28,893 bases of DNA from G963674505 sp964575975. Its GTDB lineage: Bacteria; Desulfobacterota; Desulfobacteria; Desulfobacterales; SKZT01. The translations under genes were made by a program, and so were the position numbers. Position 1 is the first letter of the stretch. Each line of letters opens with the position of its first letter. Below are positions 15,648 through 23,545 of this stretch, in pieces. The notes below the pieces were generated by a model. That model worked only from the letters and a program-made list of their open reading frames with translations, had not been told where the DNA came from and searched no databases. Location of the stretch: positions 1 through 28,893 of the forward strand of contig CAZNTU010000059.1 in NCBI GenBank assembly GCA_964575975.1. Direction: 5' to 3'.

Positions 15648-16010
15648 ATGAAAATCGCTCTGACATCCACCGGCAAGGAGCTGACATCGGAGATGGACCC
15701 TCGCTTCGGCAGGGCCGCCTATTTTATCTTGGCGGACACCGACACCCTCGAGTACGAGGTCGTCGAGAACTCCGAAAACGCGAACATATCCCAAGGCGCC
15801 GGCATACAGGCGGGCAAGGCAATCGTCGACAAAGGCGCCGAGGTTCTAATAACGGGTTTTTGCGGTCCCAAGGCTTTCAAGGTGCTGGAGAGCGCCGGGG
15901 TTAAAATGATCGTCGGCGTCACGGGCCGCGTGAAGGATGTAATCGAGAACTACAAATCGGGTAAATACAAGGAAACCAATACGCCGAACGTGGACGGGCA
16001 TTGGGCATAG
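15648..16010 (+). CDS. NifX/NifB-like (dinitrogenase iron-molybdenum cofactor family) protein, second copy
   Basis: This 120-residue protein has the family's typical start (MKIALTSTGKELTSEMDPRFGRA), a central NISQGAGIQAG helix and the LITGFCGPKAFKVLESAGVK strand-loop with a single cysteine. Its length and motifs are closer to the common stand-alone family members than the cysteine-rich copy at 1949. GGAGG about 11 bases upstream supports the ATG. It is followed after 27 bases by an Mrp ATPase, which suggests joint work on metal-cluster carriage. The function is family inference. Confidence 0.88.
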   Translation: MKIALTSTGKELTSEMDPRFGRAAYFILADTDTLEYEVVENSENANISQGAGIQAGKAIVDKGAEVLITGFCGPKAFKVLESAGVKMIVGVTGRVKDVIENYKSGKYKETNTPNVDGHWA

Positions 16011-16037
16011 ATACGATCGAAGGAGACTGGAAACAAA

Positions 16038-16880
16038 ATGGCTAAAGAAAGCATGCAATCCGGCGGCACGGCGAAGAAGAGCCGGAGCAAGGAAGACCAG
16101 GACAAGGCGGTAAACAGATCGCTGGGAAGAATCAAGAACAAACTCATCGTCATGAGCGGAAAAGGCGGCGTTGGCAAGACGAGCACGTCGGTGAACCTGG
16201 CCATCGCGCTGTCCCGGAAGGGCGCGAAAGTGGGAATCATGGACGTGGACCTTCACGGGCCCGACGTGCCCCGAATGTTGGGTTTGACGGGCTTGCTGGA
16301 CGTAAACGGCGAAAACCAGCTTACGCCCTTGAAATATTCGGAAAATTTGGCGGCCGTATCCATCGAGGCTCTGAGCATGACCAAGGACGACGCCATCATC
16401 TGGAGAGGACCGATCAAATACTCGGCCATTCGCCAGTTCATCGGAGACGTCGCTTGGGGCGACTTGGATTTTCTGGTAATCGACTCTCCCCCGGGCACGG
16501 GCGACGAACCTCTGACCGTTGCGCAGACCATCAATGACGCCCAGGCGATAATCGTCACGACTCCTCAGGAAGTGTCCCTCGCCGACGTGAGAAAGTCCAT
16601 CAATTTTTGCAAAGTCGTCAATCTGAACATTTTCGGCCTTGTCGAAAACATGAGCGGTCTGGCGTGTCCGCACTGCGGCGAGACTCTTAACCTTTTCGGA
16701 TGCGGCGGCGGGGAAAAGACGACCAAGAATCTCGGAATCCCTTTTTTGGGAAGAATTCCGTTCGATCCCAGAGTGGTGTTCTGCGGAGATTCCGGGACGT
16801 CGTTCATGGAACAGTACCAGGATTCTCCCGTGGCCAAGGCTTTTTCCGCGATCGCCGAAAAGCTGATGGCTCTGGTTTGA
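16038..16880 (+). CDS. Mrp/NBP35-family Fe-S cluster carrier ATPase
   Basis: This 280-residue protein has a deviant Walker A motif (SGKGGVGKTS, residues 40-49), MDVDLHGPDVPRMLG and the IDSPPGTGDE switch (about 148-156). A CPHC pair (C210, C213) follows, which in this family bridges an Fe-S cluster between the two subunits of a dimer. Mrp proteins transiently bind Fe-S clusters and pass them to apo-proteins in the cytosol. The N-terminal 30 residues are charged and lack the MIP18-like domain of longer Mrp proteins. AGGAGA about 12 bases upstream supports the ATG. It is the last gene of the DUF134 operon and directly precedes the B12 riboswitch. Confidence 0.93.
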   Translation: MAKESMQSGGTAKKSRSKEDQDKAVNRSLGRIKNKLIVMSGKGGVGKTSTSVNLAIALSRKGAKVGIMDVDLHGPDVPRMLGLTGLLDVNGENQLTPLKYSENLAAVSIEALSMTKDDAIIWRGPIKYSAIRQFIGDVAWGDLDFLVIDSPPGTGDEPLTVAQTINDAQAIIVTTPQEVSLADVRKSINFCKVVNLNIFGLVENMSGLACPHCGETLNLFGCGGGEKTTKNLGIPFLGRIPFDPRVVFCGDSGTSFMEQYQDSPVAKAFSAIAEKLMALV

Positions 16881-16889
16881 AATCCATTG

Positions 16890-16918
16890 TTGACATAAAA
16901 TTCAAATTGGAATAAAAA
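16890..16918 (+). promoter_or_regulatory. Promoter of the riboswitch transcript
   Basis: A perfect TTGACA (16890-16895) and TAAAAA (16913-16918) are spaced by 17 bases. Transcription would begin near 16925, just before the conserved riboswitch core. Confidence 0.55.
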
Positions 16919-16929
16919 AAGCTAAAGAC

Positions 16930-17078
16930 TTGGCGCCCTGCGAAGGGCTAAAGGGAATCCCGTGAGAATCGGGAGTGGTCCCGCCGCTGTAATCGGGGAC
17001 GAATTCCGCGATAAAGCCACTGTTTAAATAACGGGAAGGCGCGGATAGTAGGACGAACCGAGAGCCAGAAGACCTGCC
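16930..17078 (+). ncRNA. Cobalamin (B12) riboswitch
   Basis: Landmarks of the class appear in order: AAGGGAATCCCGTGAGAATC with the GGTG-like region, then GTGGTCCCGCCGCTGTAA, GCCACTG, GGGAAGG and the B12 box AGCCAGAAGACCTGCC (about 17063-17078). It binds adenosylcobalamin or a related form and normally turns expression off when B12 is abundant. It is followed by a CCTTCG-N8-CGAAGG hairpin (17096-17115) and an intrinsic terminator, so control is probably at transcription elongation. Downstream genes encode a B12-type importer and cobalamin synthesis, which fits. Confidence 0.95.
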
Positions 17079-17150
17079 TTGTCTTTTTTGCCGAACCTTC
17101 GCGAGATCACGAAGGGGAGAGCAGCCCAGCGGGTCAAGGAAGACGGGTGC

Positions 17151-17186
17151 AACCCTCTGAGCCATCAAGGCTTGGAGGGTTTTTTA
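17151..17186 (+). terminator. Riboswitch expression-platform terminator
   Basis: AACCCTC pairs with GAGGGTT around an inner AGCC/GGCT stem and a five-base loop, followed by six T. This is a strong intrinsic terminator between the B12 box and the first gene at 17286. Bases 17187-17285 hold only the leader and a ribosome site. Confidence 0.85.
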
Positions 17187-17285
17187 TTGGGAAAAGAAGA
17201 ATCGACCGACGAATAAGGCTGTTGTCCTCTTTTTAGAACGATCTGCGCGTTTCGTTCCGAACCATATTGGAAAAGGGGATTTGCC

Positions 17286-17597
17286 ATGAAAAAAGTTTCT
17301 TCGCTGGTTCCAATTTTTTCTATCGTTCCGTTCGTCGCCGAAGCTTCCTTGTTCGCGTCGGGACACGGCGACGCAAATCCTCTCGAAAAAGGCGTATTGC
17401 TGGCCGCGTTCGGCGATAGCCATCCGGCCCCCCTCGCCGCCTGTGAAAATCCCAAGGGAAAAAACAGGATCGCCTTCCCGCAAATTCACGCAGTCTCGGA
17501 AAAGCGTTCATTTACCGCTCCGGAGCGGACCGGTCGCTTTCAAGACGCCCGGGATACGGCTTGGAAAGTCTCTCGATACGGTGAACGACGAAAATGA
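17286..17597 (+). pseudogene. Short exported protein, probable N-terminal remnant of periplasmic CbiK
   Basis: This 103-residue frame starts at an ATG after AAAAGGGGA. It has a signal-peptide-like start (residues 1 to about 25), then GHGDAN and KGVLLAAFGDSHPAP. That resembles the first strand and loop of sirohydrochlorin cobaltochelatase CbiK (..LLVAFGTS.P..). Exported CbiK forms occur in Desulfovibrio. The next 20 or so residues still align loosely with CbiK in my recollection. The full enzyme needs roughly 260 residues, and the metal-binding histidines further on are absent. Its stop overlaps the permease ATG as ATGA, so it is still coupled to the importer. It could instead be a genuine small periplasmic protein. 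The CbiK assignment is tentative. Confidence 0.5.
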
Positions 17598-18682
17598 ACA
17601 CGACGAGAACAAACGAAATCAAAAAAGCCGCTTTTTTCAGACGCCTGCGCGACATGCCGCTCTGGCCCCAGATCGCGGCGTTGTCCCTGGTTTTGTGCGC
17701 CATCGTCGCGGCCTCCTCCACCATGGGCTACATCAGGGCGGATATCTTGGACGTGCTTAGGATAATCGCTTCGCACGCATCAGGAGGGACCCTGTTTTCC
17801 GAAGGCGTCGATCCCGTCCTGGCCGCAGTCGTCATGGACGTCAGGATTCCGAGGATTTTGACGGCCGCGGCGGTCGGAGGGGCGCTGGCGGTTTCCGGGG
17901 CGGTTTTCCAGGGAATCCTTTTGAACCCGCTGGCCGATCCCTACACGTTGGGGGTTTCCGCCGGAGCCGCGTTCGGGGCATCCATAGCCCTGATATCCAA
18001 CATGACCGCGGCCGGCAATCTGAGCGTGCCCCTGTTCGCCTTCATCGGCGCGTGCGCCTCTCTTCTGGCGGTCGTGCAGCTGGCGTCTTCCGGCGGAGGC
18101 TTGTCCTCCAACAATCTGATCCTTTCCGGAATCATCGTCGCGGCCATTCTTTCCGCCGGCATCAGCTTCTTGAAGTACATGGCGGACGAGCAGGCGTCCG
18201 TTATCATATTCTGGCTGATGGGAAGCCTGGCTTCGAAGTCGTGGTCGGATGTTTTTCTTCTGGCGGGCGCGACGGCGTTCGGAGCGGTCGTATGCCTATA
18301 TTTTTCCAGGGACTTGAACGCCATGTCCCTGGGAGGCAGGACTGCGGGATCGCTGGGCGTGGACGCGGCCAGGATTTTGCCTTTGCTGCTCGCGACCGCG
18401 TCCCTGATGGCGGCGGTTTGCGTGTCGGTGTCGGGAATCATCGGCTTCGTGGGTCTTCTGGTCCCCCATATGGCGAGGAGCGTGACCGGTCCGGACAACC
18501 GGAGACTCATCCCGGTCTCCATGCTCGCCGGGGCCATTCTCCTGCTGTGCGCCGACACGGTCACCAGGGCGGTTCTGCCGGTCGAGACGCCTATCGGCGT
18601 ACTCACCGCGCTCATCGGCGGACCGTTTTTCTGCTACCTGTTTAGAAAACGACAGACCATGCGGGGGGGAGATGGTTTTTAA
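17594..18682 (+). CDS. btuC: BtuC/FecCD-type ABC transporter permease
   Basis: This 362-residue integral membrane protein has about ten hydrophobic helices. Family motifs include RIPRILTAAAVGGALAVSGAVFQ and NPLADPYTLGVSAGAAFGAS (about residues 95-130), and GLLVPHMARSVTGPDNRRL near residue 290. It forms the inner-membrane channel for cobalamin or an iron chelate. The B12 riboswitch upstream and cobalamin synthesis genes downstream favour cobalamin or cobinamide. The ATG overlaps the preceding stop (ATGA), and the 3' end overlaps the ATPase gene by 11 bases, so the operon is tightly coupled. The substrate is inferred from context. Confidence 0.88.
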   Translation: MNTTRTNEIKKAAFFRRLRDMPLWPQIAALSLVLCAIVAASSTMGYIRADILDVLRIIASHASGGTLFSEGVDPVLAAVVMDVRIPRILTAAAVGGALAVSGAVFQGILLNPLADPYTLGVSAGAAFGASIALISNMTAAGNLSVPLFAFIGACASLLAVVQLASSGGGLSSNNLILSGIIVAAILSAGISFLKYMADEQASVIIFWLMGSLASKSWSDVFLLAGATAFGAVVCLYFSRDLNAMSLGGRTAGSLGVDAARILPLLLATASLMAAVCVSVSGIIGFVGLLVPHMARSVTGPDNRRLIPVSMLAGAILLLCADTVTRAVLPVETPIGVLTALIGGPFFCYLFRKRQTMRGGDGF

Positions 18683-19445
18683 ACTCGAAAGAATCTCTTT
18701 TTCGTACGGCCCCCGAAAGGCCTTGGACGATCTTGCGCTTACGATCGAAAGGGGTCGGTTCCACGCGATCATGGGACCCAACGGATGCGGAAAGACCACC
18801 CTGCTCGATCTGTTGTCCGGATACTTGGCGCCCGACGCCGGAGAAATCCTGTTCGACGGCAAAAGTCTTTCCAAGTACGGAAAGAAGGAATTGGCGAAAC
18901 GCATTGCTCTCGCTCCGCAGAATTATCAAGTGAATTTTCCGTACACGGTTCGCGAGGTCGTCGGCATGGGAAGATACCCGCATCGCTCTCGCTTCGGTCC
19001 GCCTGCGGAGGAGGATGTCAGGGCGGTAGAGGAGGCCATCGAGACCTGCGGGGTGAAAAGCCTGGCCGACCGCCCGGTGACGGAACTCTCCGGAGGGGAA
19101 AAGCAGAGGGTCGTTTTCGCCCGGACCATCGCCCAGCAAACGCCCGTGCTGCTTTTGGACGAACCCTGCTCGGGCATGGACATCAAGCACGCGCTGGCAA
19201 TGATGAAGATCGCGTCGGACCGGGTCCGGACAAACGACGCCACCGTAGTCGCGGTCATGCACGACATCAACATGGCCGCCCGTTTCGCCGACAACCTTGT
19301 TTTCATGAAGGACGGGCAAGTTGTCGAGCCCGGAGTTTCCAGACACGGCCTGACCCCGAGCATCATTAAAAGGGTATTCGACGTGGAATCGATCGTCGTA
19401 CCCGAAAAAATCGTCCAAGCTCCCCGGGTGGTTTTTATCGGTTGA
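18672..19445 (+). CDS. btuD: BtuD/FecE-type ABC transporter ATPase
   Basis: This 257-residue ATPase has Walker A GPNGCGKTT (about residues 36-44), a Q-loop near APQNYQ, signature LSGGEKQRV, Walker B VLLLDEPCSGMD and the switch His in AVMHDIN. It powers import through the overlapping permease. Its start overlaps the permease end by 11 bases and its stop is 13 bases before the binding-protein gene. The cobalamin assignment comes from the riboswitch and neighbours, since sequence alone cannot separate BtuD from siderophore ATPases. Confidence 0.9.
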   Translation: MVFKLERISFSYGPRKALDDLALTIERGRFHAIMGPNGCGKTTLLDLLSGYLAPDAGEILFDGKSLSKYGKKELAKRIALAPQNYQVNFPYTVREVVGMGRYPHRSRFGPPAEEDVRAVEEAIETCGVKSLADRPVTELSGGEKQRVVFARTIAQQTPVLLLDEPCSGMDIKHALAMMKIASDRVRTNDATVVAVMHDINMAARFADNLVFMKDGQVVEPGVSRHGLTPSIIKRVFDVESIVVPEKIVQAPRVVFIG

Positions 19446-19458
19446 AAACAAAGGATTT

Positions 19459-20478
19459 ATGAACTTTTACCCACATAAAAATAAAACGATTCTCGCGATC
19501 GTCCTTGCGGTTCTGGTTGCGCTTCCGGCGGCCGCGACGGCGGCGGACCGCACCGCGCTGGTTTCGAAAACGGAATTCCACGACAGCCACGGGCGTTCGA
19601 TCAAAGTCGACAAACCGTTCGCGCGGATTATTTCGCTATACCCCGCCCACACGGAAAATCTCTTCTTTCTCGGTCTCGACGAAGAAATAATCGGCGTGTC
19701 CAAGAGCGACGACTATCCGCTCGCCGCCACGGGAAAAAAGAGCTACTCGACTCACGACGGCCCCGAAAAATTCCTGGCGGCGAAACCCGACCTGGTGCTT
19801 ACGCGCCCCATGCTCGACAGGGGTTACGCTCCTTTGATGGAGCGACTCGAACAGTTCGGGGTGGCCGTCGTGTCTCTTCAGCCGTCGAACGTGGAACAAA
19901 TGTTCGATTACTGGAGAATTCTCGGAATCCTGACGGAAAAAAACGAGTCCGCCGAAAAAATGATCGAAACGTTCCAAGAACGCCTTGGAAAAATCCGAAG
20001 CATGGTCGCCCGAATCGAGAAAGACAAACGAAAGAAGGTTTATTTCGAAGCGATCCATTCCAAAATGAAAACGTTTTCGCCGGACGCAATGCCGATATTC
20101 GCGCTCGAGGAAGCCGGGGGGATCAACCTCGCCGCCGACGCCGATTCGGTTCGAAACACCAACATCGCCTATTTCGGCAAGGAGCGAATTCTGTCGCTGG
20201 CGAACGAGATCGACGTCTATCTCGCCCAAAGCGGGGCCATGAACAACCCGACGATTCAAACGATTCGAGACGAACCCGGTTTTTCCGTCATTAAGGCGGT
20301 CAAGGAGGGAAATATCCGCCTGGTGGACGAAAAGCTGGTATCCCGCCCCACGATGCGGCTTCTCGAAGGGATTACCGAAATAGGCGGGATTTTGTATCCG
20401 CATGTATTCACCGAGGCGGCCGTCGAAGAGATCCTCTCGGGATTACAGACGACGCTGGAGAGAGGAATTAAAAATTGA
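19459..20478 (+). CDS. btuF: BtuF/FepB-type periplasmic substrate-binding protein
   Basis: This 339-residue protein has a signal peptide (residues 1 to about 29, ...AIVLAVLVALPAAATAA). The class III binding-protein fold follows, with RIISLYPAHTENLFFLGLDEEIIGVS and EKFLAAKPDLVLTRP. A long linking helix (about 160-195) precedes the C-terminal lobe (EIDVYLAQSG, then EGITEIGGILYP). No lipobox cysteine is present, so it is soluble rather than lipid-anchored. It delivers cobalamin or a precursor to the permease. The stop lies inside the left arm of an inverted repeat, which may mark the end of the import operon or an internal processing site. Confidence 0.85.
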   Translation: MNFYPHKNKTILAIVLAVLVALPAAATAADRTALVSKTEFHDSHGRSIKVDKPFARIISLYPAHTENLFFLGLDEEIIGVSKSDDYPLAATGKKSYSTHDGPEKFLAAKPDLVLTRPMLDRGYAPLMERLEQFGVAVVSLQPSNVEQMFDYWRILGILTEKNESAEKMIETFQERLGKIRSMVARIEKDKRKKVYFEAIHSKMKTFSPDAMPIFALEEAGGINLAADADSVRNTNIAYFGKERILSLANEIDVYLAQSGAMNNPTIQTIRDEPGFSVIKAVKEGNIRLVDEKLVSRPTMRLLEGITEIGGILYPHVFTEAAVEEILSGLQTTLERGIKN

Positions 20479-20586
20479 TTATTAACTATTGATTATTGAC
20501 TATTCAAGATAACGGGAATGCTTACATCGAACATGCCATGGCAAGAAACCCGGCAAATAGTCAATAATCAATAATCAATTGTTAAT
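20475..20586. repeat. AT-rich inverted repeat between btuF and cbiA
   Basis: A 17-bp perfect inverted pair (ATTGATTATTGACTATT at 20488-20504 and its complement at 20556-20572) is separated by 51 bases. Imperfect copies of the same heptamer-like unit extend each arm outward. Composition differs sharply from the GC-rich genes around it. It leaves only about 15 bases before the cbiA start and may form a cruciform or an RNA hairpin. Confidence 0.85.
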
Positions 20587-20601
20587 GGATAATAATGAAC
20601 A

Positions 20602-22107
20602 ATGGACACCGGCCCTGACAACAAAACTCGCCGCAAAAGACCAGGCCTCGTAGTCGCGGGCGCCCACAGCGGAAGCGGCAAGACCACGGTCGCCTTGGGG
20701 CTCATGGCGGCGCTTCGGAAACGAGGCCTTGCGGTGGCCCCGTTCAAGGTGGGACCCGATTTTATCGATCCGGGACACCACGGCCGGGTCGCCGGACGGA
20801 AAAGCCGCAATCTCGACGGGTGGATGCTTTCCAGGGAAACGAACGTACGGATTTTCGAAAAGGCCGTTTCCGACGCGGACATCGCCGTCGTGGAGGGAGT
20901 CATGGGGATGTACGACGGCTACGACGGCCTTTCCGAAGCCGGTTCCACCGCTCAAATGGCCAAATGGCTGGGGCTTCCGATCCTGTTGGTGGTGAACGCG
21001 AAATCCATGGCCCGAAGCGCCGCGGCGCTGGTATTCGGGTTCACCCGTTTCGACCCGGATTGCTCCTTTTGCGGCGTGGTGTTCAACAATGTCGGAAGTC
21101 CCCGCCACTTGGAATATCTCAGACAAGCTCTCGAAAACCGGGACATGCCTCCGGTGCTGGGAGGATTTCCCCGAAAGGGCGAAATAGAGATCCCGGAGCG
21201 ACACCTCGGTCTCGTGACCGCCGAAGACCACGACCTGACGGAAAGCCGCATGGCGGCCCTGGCGAATTTCGTGGAGGAAAGCCTCGATATAGACACTCTG
21301 ATGGAAAGCCTTTCCCTTTTTCCCCCCCTCGCCCCCGACGCACCCGATTCACGACGGTCCGAACCATCGCCCATCGGAAAGTCCGCGAACGCACTCCGAG
21401 TGATCGGCCAGGAAACGTGGGCGGTCGAACGAAAAGCGAGAATCGGCGTCGCCCGCGACAACGCCTTTTGTTTCTACTACCCGGAAAACATCGAGGAGTT
21501 GGAAAAGAACGGGGCCGAAATCGTGTTCTTCTCCCCGGCCGAGGACCGCGCCTTGCCCGAAAACCTGGACGGCTTGTATTTCGGCGGCGGCTACCCCGAG
21601 CTGCACGCGAAACGGCTGTCGGAAAACGAGTCCGTGCGAAGGGCCGTATTGAAAAAATGCGAGGACGGCATGCCGATCTACGCCGAGTGCGGGGGATTCA
21701 TGTATTTGTGCGAAAAGCTGATCGTCAAGGACGGCACGGCTTTCGAAATGGCCGGGTGCTTTCCGTTCGAGACCCGCATGCAAGATCGTTTGACCTCCCT
21801 CGGATATCGCGAAATCACTCTTTCGGCCGACTCTCCCATTGGGGAAGCCGGCGTGGTCGCCCGGGGTCACGAATTTCATTATTCTCGGCTCGAAGAGGAA
21901 AATCGGCCGAAGAAGCTCGATCCTCTAAGCGTCGAAGAATTTCGGGATATTTACGGGACGACGGACCGGACCGGCAATACCCGGACGTGTCCCGGCTATC
22001 TCGTTAACAGATGCCTTGGAAGTTACGTGCATCTTCATTTCAAAAGTTCTCCCGGAATCGGGAGAAATTTCGTGTCGGCCTGCCAGGCCTATCGAAAAGA
22101 AAGGTAG
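20602..22107 (+). CDS. cbiA: Cobyrinate a,c-diamide synthase
   Basis: CbiA uses glutamine and ATP to amidate the a and c side chains of cob(II)yrinate. The 501-residue protein has an N-terminal dethiobiotin-synthase-like ATP site (AGAHSGSGKTTVALGL, residues about 20-35) and KVGPDFIDPGHH. The C-terminal glutamine amidotransferase domain carries the nucleophile Cys in YAECGGFMYLCEKL (about residue 375) and a closing GHEFHYS motif. It is slightly longer than many homologues. No strong ribosome site precedes the ATG, because the upstream bases belong to the inverted repeat. It is followed after 4 bases by cbiC. Confidence 0.95.
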   Translation: MDTGPDNKTRRKRPGLVVAGAHSGSGKTTVALGLMAALRKRGLAVAPFKVGPDFIDPGHHGRVAGRKSRNLDGWMLSRETNVRIFEKAVSDADIAVVEGVMGMYDGYDGLSEAGSTAQMAKWLGLPILLVVNAKSMARSAAALVFGFTRFDPDCSFCGVVFNNVGSPRHLEYLRQALENRDMPPVLGGFPRKGEIEIPERHLGLVTAEDHDLTESRMAALANFVEESLDIDTLMESLSLFPPLAPDAPDSRRSEPSPIGKSANALRVIGQETWAVERKARIGVARDNAFCFYYPENIEELEKNGAEIVFFSPAEDRALPENLDGLYFGGGYPELHAKRLSENESVRRAVLKKCEDGMPIYAECGGFMYLCEKLIVKDGTAFEMAGCFPFETRMQDRLTSLGYREITLSADSPIGEAGVVARGHEFHYSRLEEENRPKKLDPLSVEEFRDIYGTTDRTGNTRTCPGYLVNRCLGSYVHLHFKSSPGIGRNFVSACQAYRKER

Positions 22108-22111
22108 AAAA

Positions 22112-22792
22112 ATGTTACCGGCGGAAATAGAGAAACGCAGTTTCGAGATCATCGAGTCCGAAGCCGGACCCCACGGTTTTTCCGACGAACAATGGACCGT
22201 GGTGTCCCGGATGATCCACACCAGCGCCGACTTCGAGTATCTTAAAACGGTCCGGATTCACCCCGGCGCCCTGGAAGCCGGCGTAAACGCCATACGCTCC
22301 GGAAAGACGGTGGTCACGGACACCCGCATGGCCCTGTCGGGTATCCGAAGGAGAGACCTCGATTCTTTCGGATGCGACCTTGTCTGCCTGATGGACGCGC
22401 CGGAAACGGCCGAAGCGGCGGAGCGCCTGAAAACCACCCGCGCGCGAGCGGCCGTCGATGCGGCCGTATCGATCATGAAAGGCGGAATCTACGTGGTGGG
22501 AAACGCGCCGACAGCCCTTTTAAGGCTTCTCGAACTGATCGAAGCCCAACAAGCCGCCCCGGCACTGATCGTAGGGCTTCCTGTGGGGTTCGTGAACGCC
22601 GCCGAATCCAAGGAGGCCCTGATCGAGTCCGATTATCCCCATATAAGCAACATAGGCAGAAAAGGAGGTTCCAACGTGGCGGCCGCCGTTGTCAACGCCC
22701 TGATCAAAATCGCGTCGAATCGACCGGCGCCTCGTCGCAATCCGGCCCGCGACGCAATTTCAACCCCCGGCGCGCGAATTGACAACAATTAA
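22112..22792 (+). CDS. cbiC: Precorrin-8X/cobalt-precorrin-8 methylmutase
   Basis: CbiC moves the C-11 methyl group to C-12 to give cobyrinate. The 226-residue protein has the catalytic His36 in RMIHTSADFEY, then VTDTRMALSGI and VGNAPTALLRLLEL. The glycine-rich GLPVGFVNAAESKEAL and NIGRKGGSNVAAA segments complete the family pattern. The ATG at 22112 has AAAGG 7 bases upstream. Longer in-frame starts would overlap cbiA by about 90 bases and are rejected. The last 25 residues (Pro/Arg/Asn-rich) form a tail beyond the usual end. Confidence 0.95.
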   Translation: MLPAEIEKRSFEIIESEAGPHGFSDEQWTVVSRMIHTSADFEYLKTVRIHPGALEAGVNAIRSGKTVVTDTRMALSGIRRRDLDSFGCDLVCLMDAPETAEAAERLKTTRARAAVDAAVSIMKGGIYVVGNAPTALLRLLELIEAQQAAPALIVGLPVGFVNAAESKEALIESDYPHISNIGRKGGSNVAAAVVNALIKIASNRPAPRRNPARDAISTPGARIDNN

Positions 22793-22816
22793 TCAATGGA
22801 ACGGGAGGAAACAGCC

Positions 22817-23545
22817 ATGGAAAAGCCGATGGGCACGTTTTACGGAGTAAGCGTGGGACCGGGAGACCCGGACTTGATCACGCTGAAGGCGGTCAAGACC
22901 ATACGACGGGCGGACGTGATATTCACGGCGTCGTCGTCGAAGAATTCCCACAGCCTGGCGGTGAACATCGCCAGTCCTCACATTCCGGAAGGCACGCCGG
23001 TATTCAGGCTGTCCTTCCCCATGTGCTCCGACAAGACCGTAATGGAAAAAGCCTGGGCGGAAAACGCCGGAATCATCGTCGATACCCTGCGGGAGGGAAA
23101 GGACGCCGCGTTCCTGACTTTGGGGGACTGCATGACCTATTCCACCTACGGCTACCTGGGGCGTTACGTGAAAAAGCTGGCCCCCGAGGCCAACATCGTT
23201 TCCGTGCCGGGAGTCACGTCGTACCAAGCGGCCGCCGCGAGGGTGAACCGGCCCCTGGTGGAAGGCGAGGAAGCTCTTTTGATCTTGTCCGGGGCGAGAG
23301 GCGGGGAACGATTTCGAAAGCTCGCCGAAAACGCGGAAAACATCGTGTTCCTCAAGGCGTACAAGAACGTCTCGGACATCAATCTCGCCCTGGAGGAAAA
23401 AGGCTGCCTGGAAAACAGCATCGGGGTGAGCGCCTGCGGGTCCACCCGTGAAAAGATCGTCATGGACGTCCGGGAATTCGAAAAATGCGCCCCCGATTAC
23501 TGGACCTTGATCTTGTCGAAACACAGTAAAAACGGGCATGAGTAG
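22817..23545 (+). CDS. cbiL: Cobalt-factor II / precorrin-2 C20-methyltransferase
   Basis: CbiL transfers a methyl group from S-adenosylmethionine to C-20 of cobalt-factor II. The 242-residue protein begins FYGVSVGPGDPDLITLKAVK, the first SAM-binding loop of the tetrapyrrole methylase family. It continues with LTLGDCMTYSTYGYL (about residues 97-111) and VPGVTSYQAAAARVN. The ATG at 22817 has GGGAGGA about 7 bases upstream, so the ATG at 22796 is rejected. Its stop overlaps the next gene's ATG by 8 bases. Confidence 0.93.
   Translation: MEKPMGTFYGVSVGPGDPDLITLKAVKTIRRADVIFTASSSKNSHSLAVNIASPHIPEGTPVFRLSFPMCSDKTVMEKAWAENAGIIVDTLREGKDAAFLTLGDCMTYSTYGYLGRYVKKLAPEANIVSVPGVTSYQAAAARVNRPLVEGEEALLILSGARGGERFRKLAENAENIVFLKAYKNVSDINLALEEKGCLENSIGVSACGSTREKIVMDVREFEKCAPDYWTLILSKHSKNGHE

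Noticed and set aside
1949..16010. Nitrogen fixation role for the NifX-like proteins
   Set aside because: No nifHDK, nifEN or nifB gene is present; the context matches ORP/Mrp modules instead.
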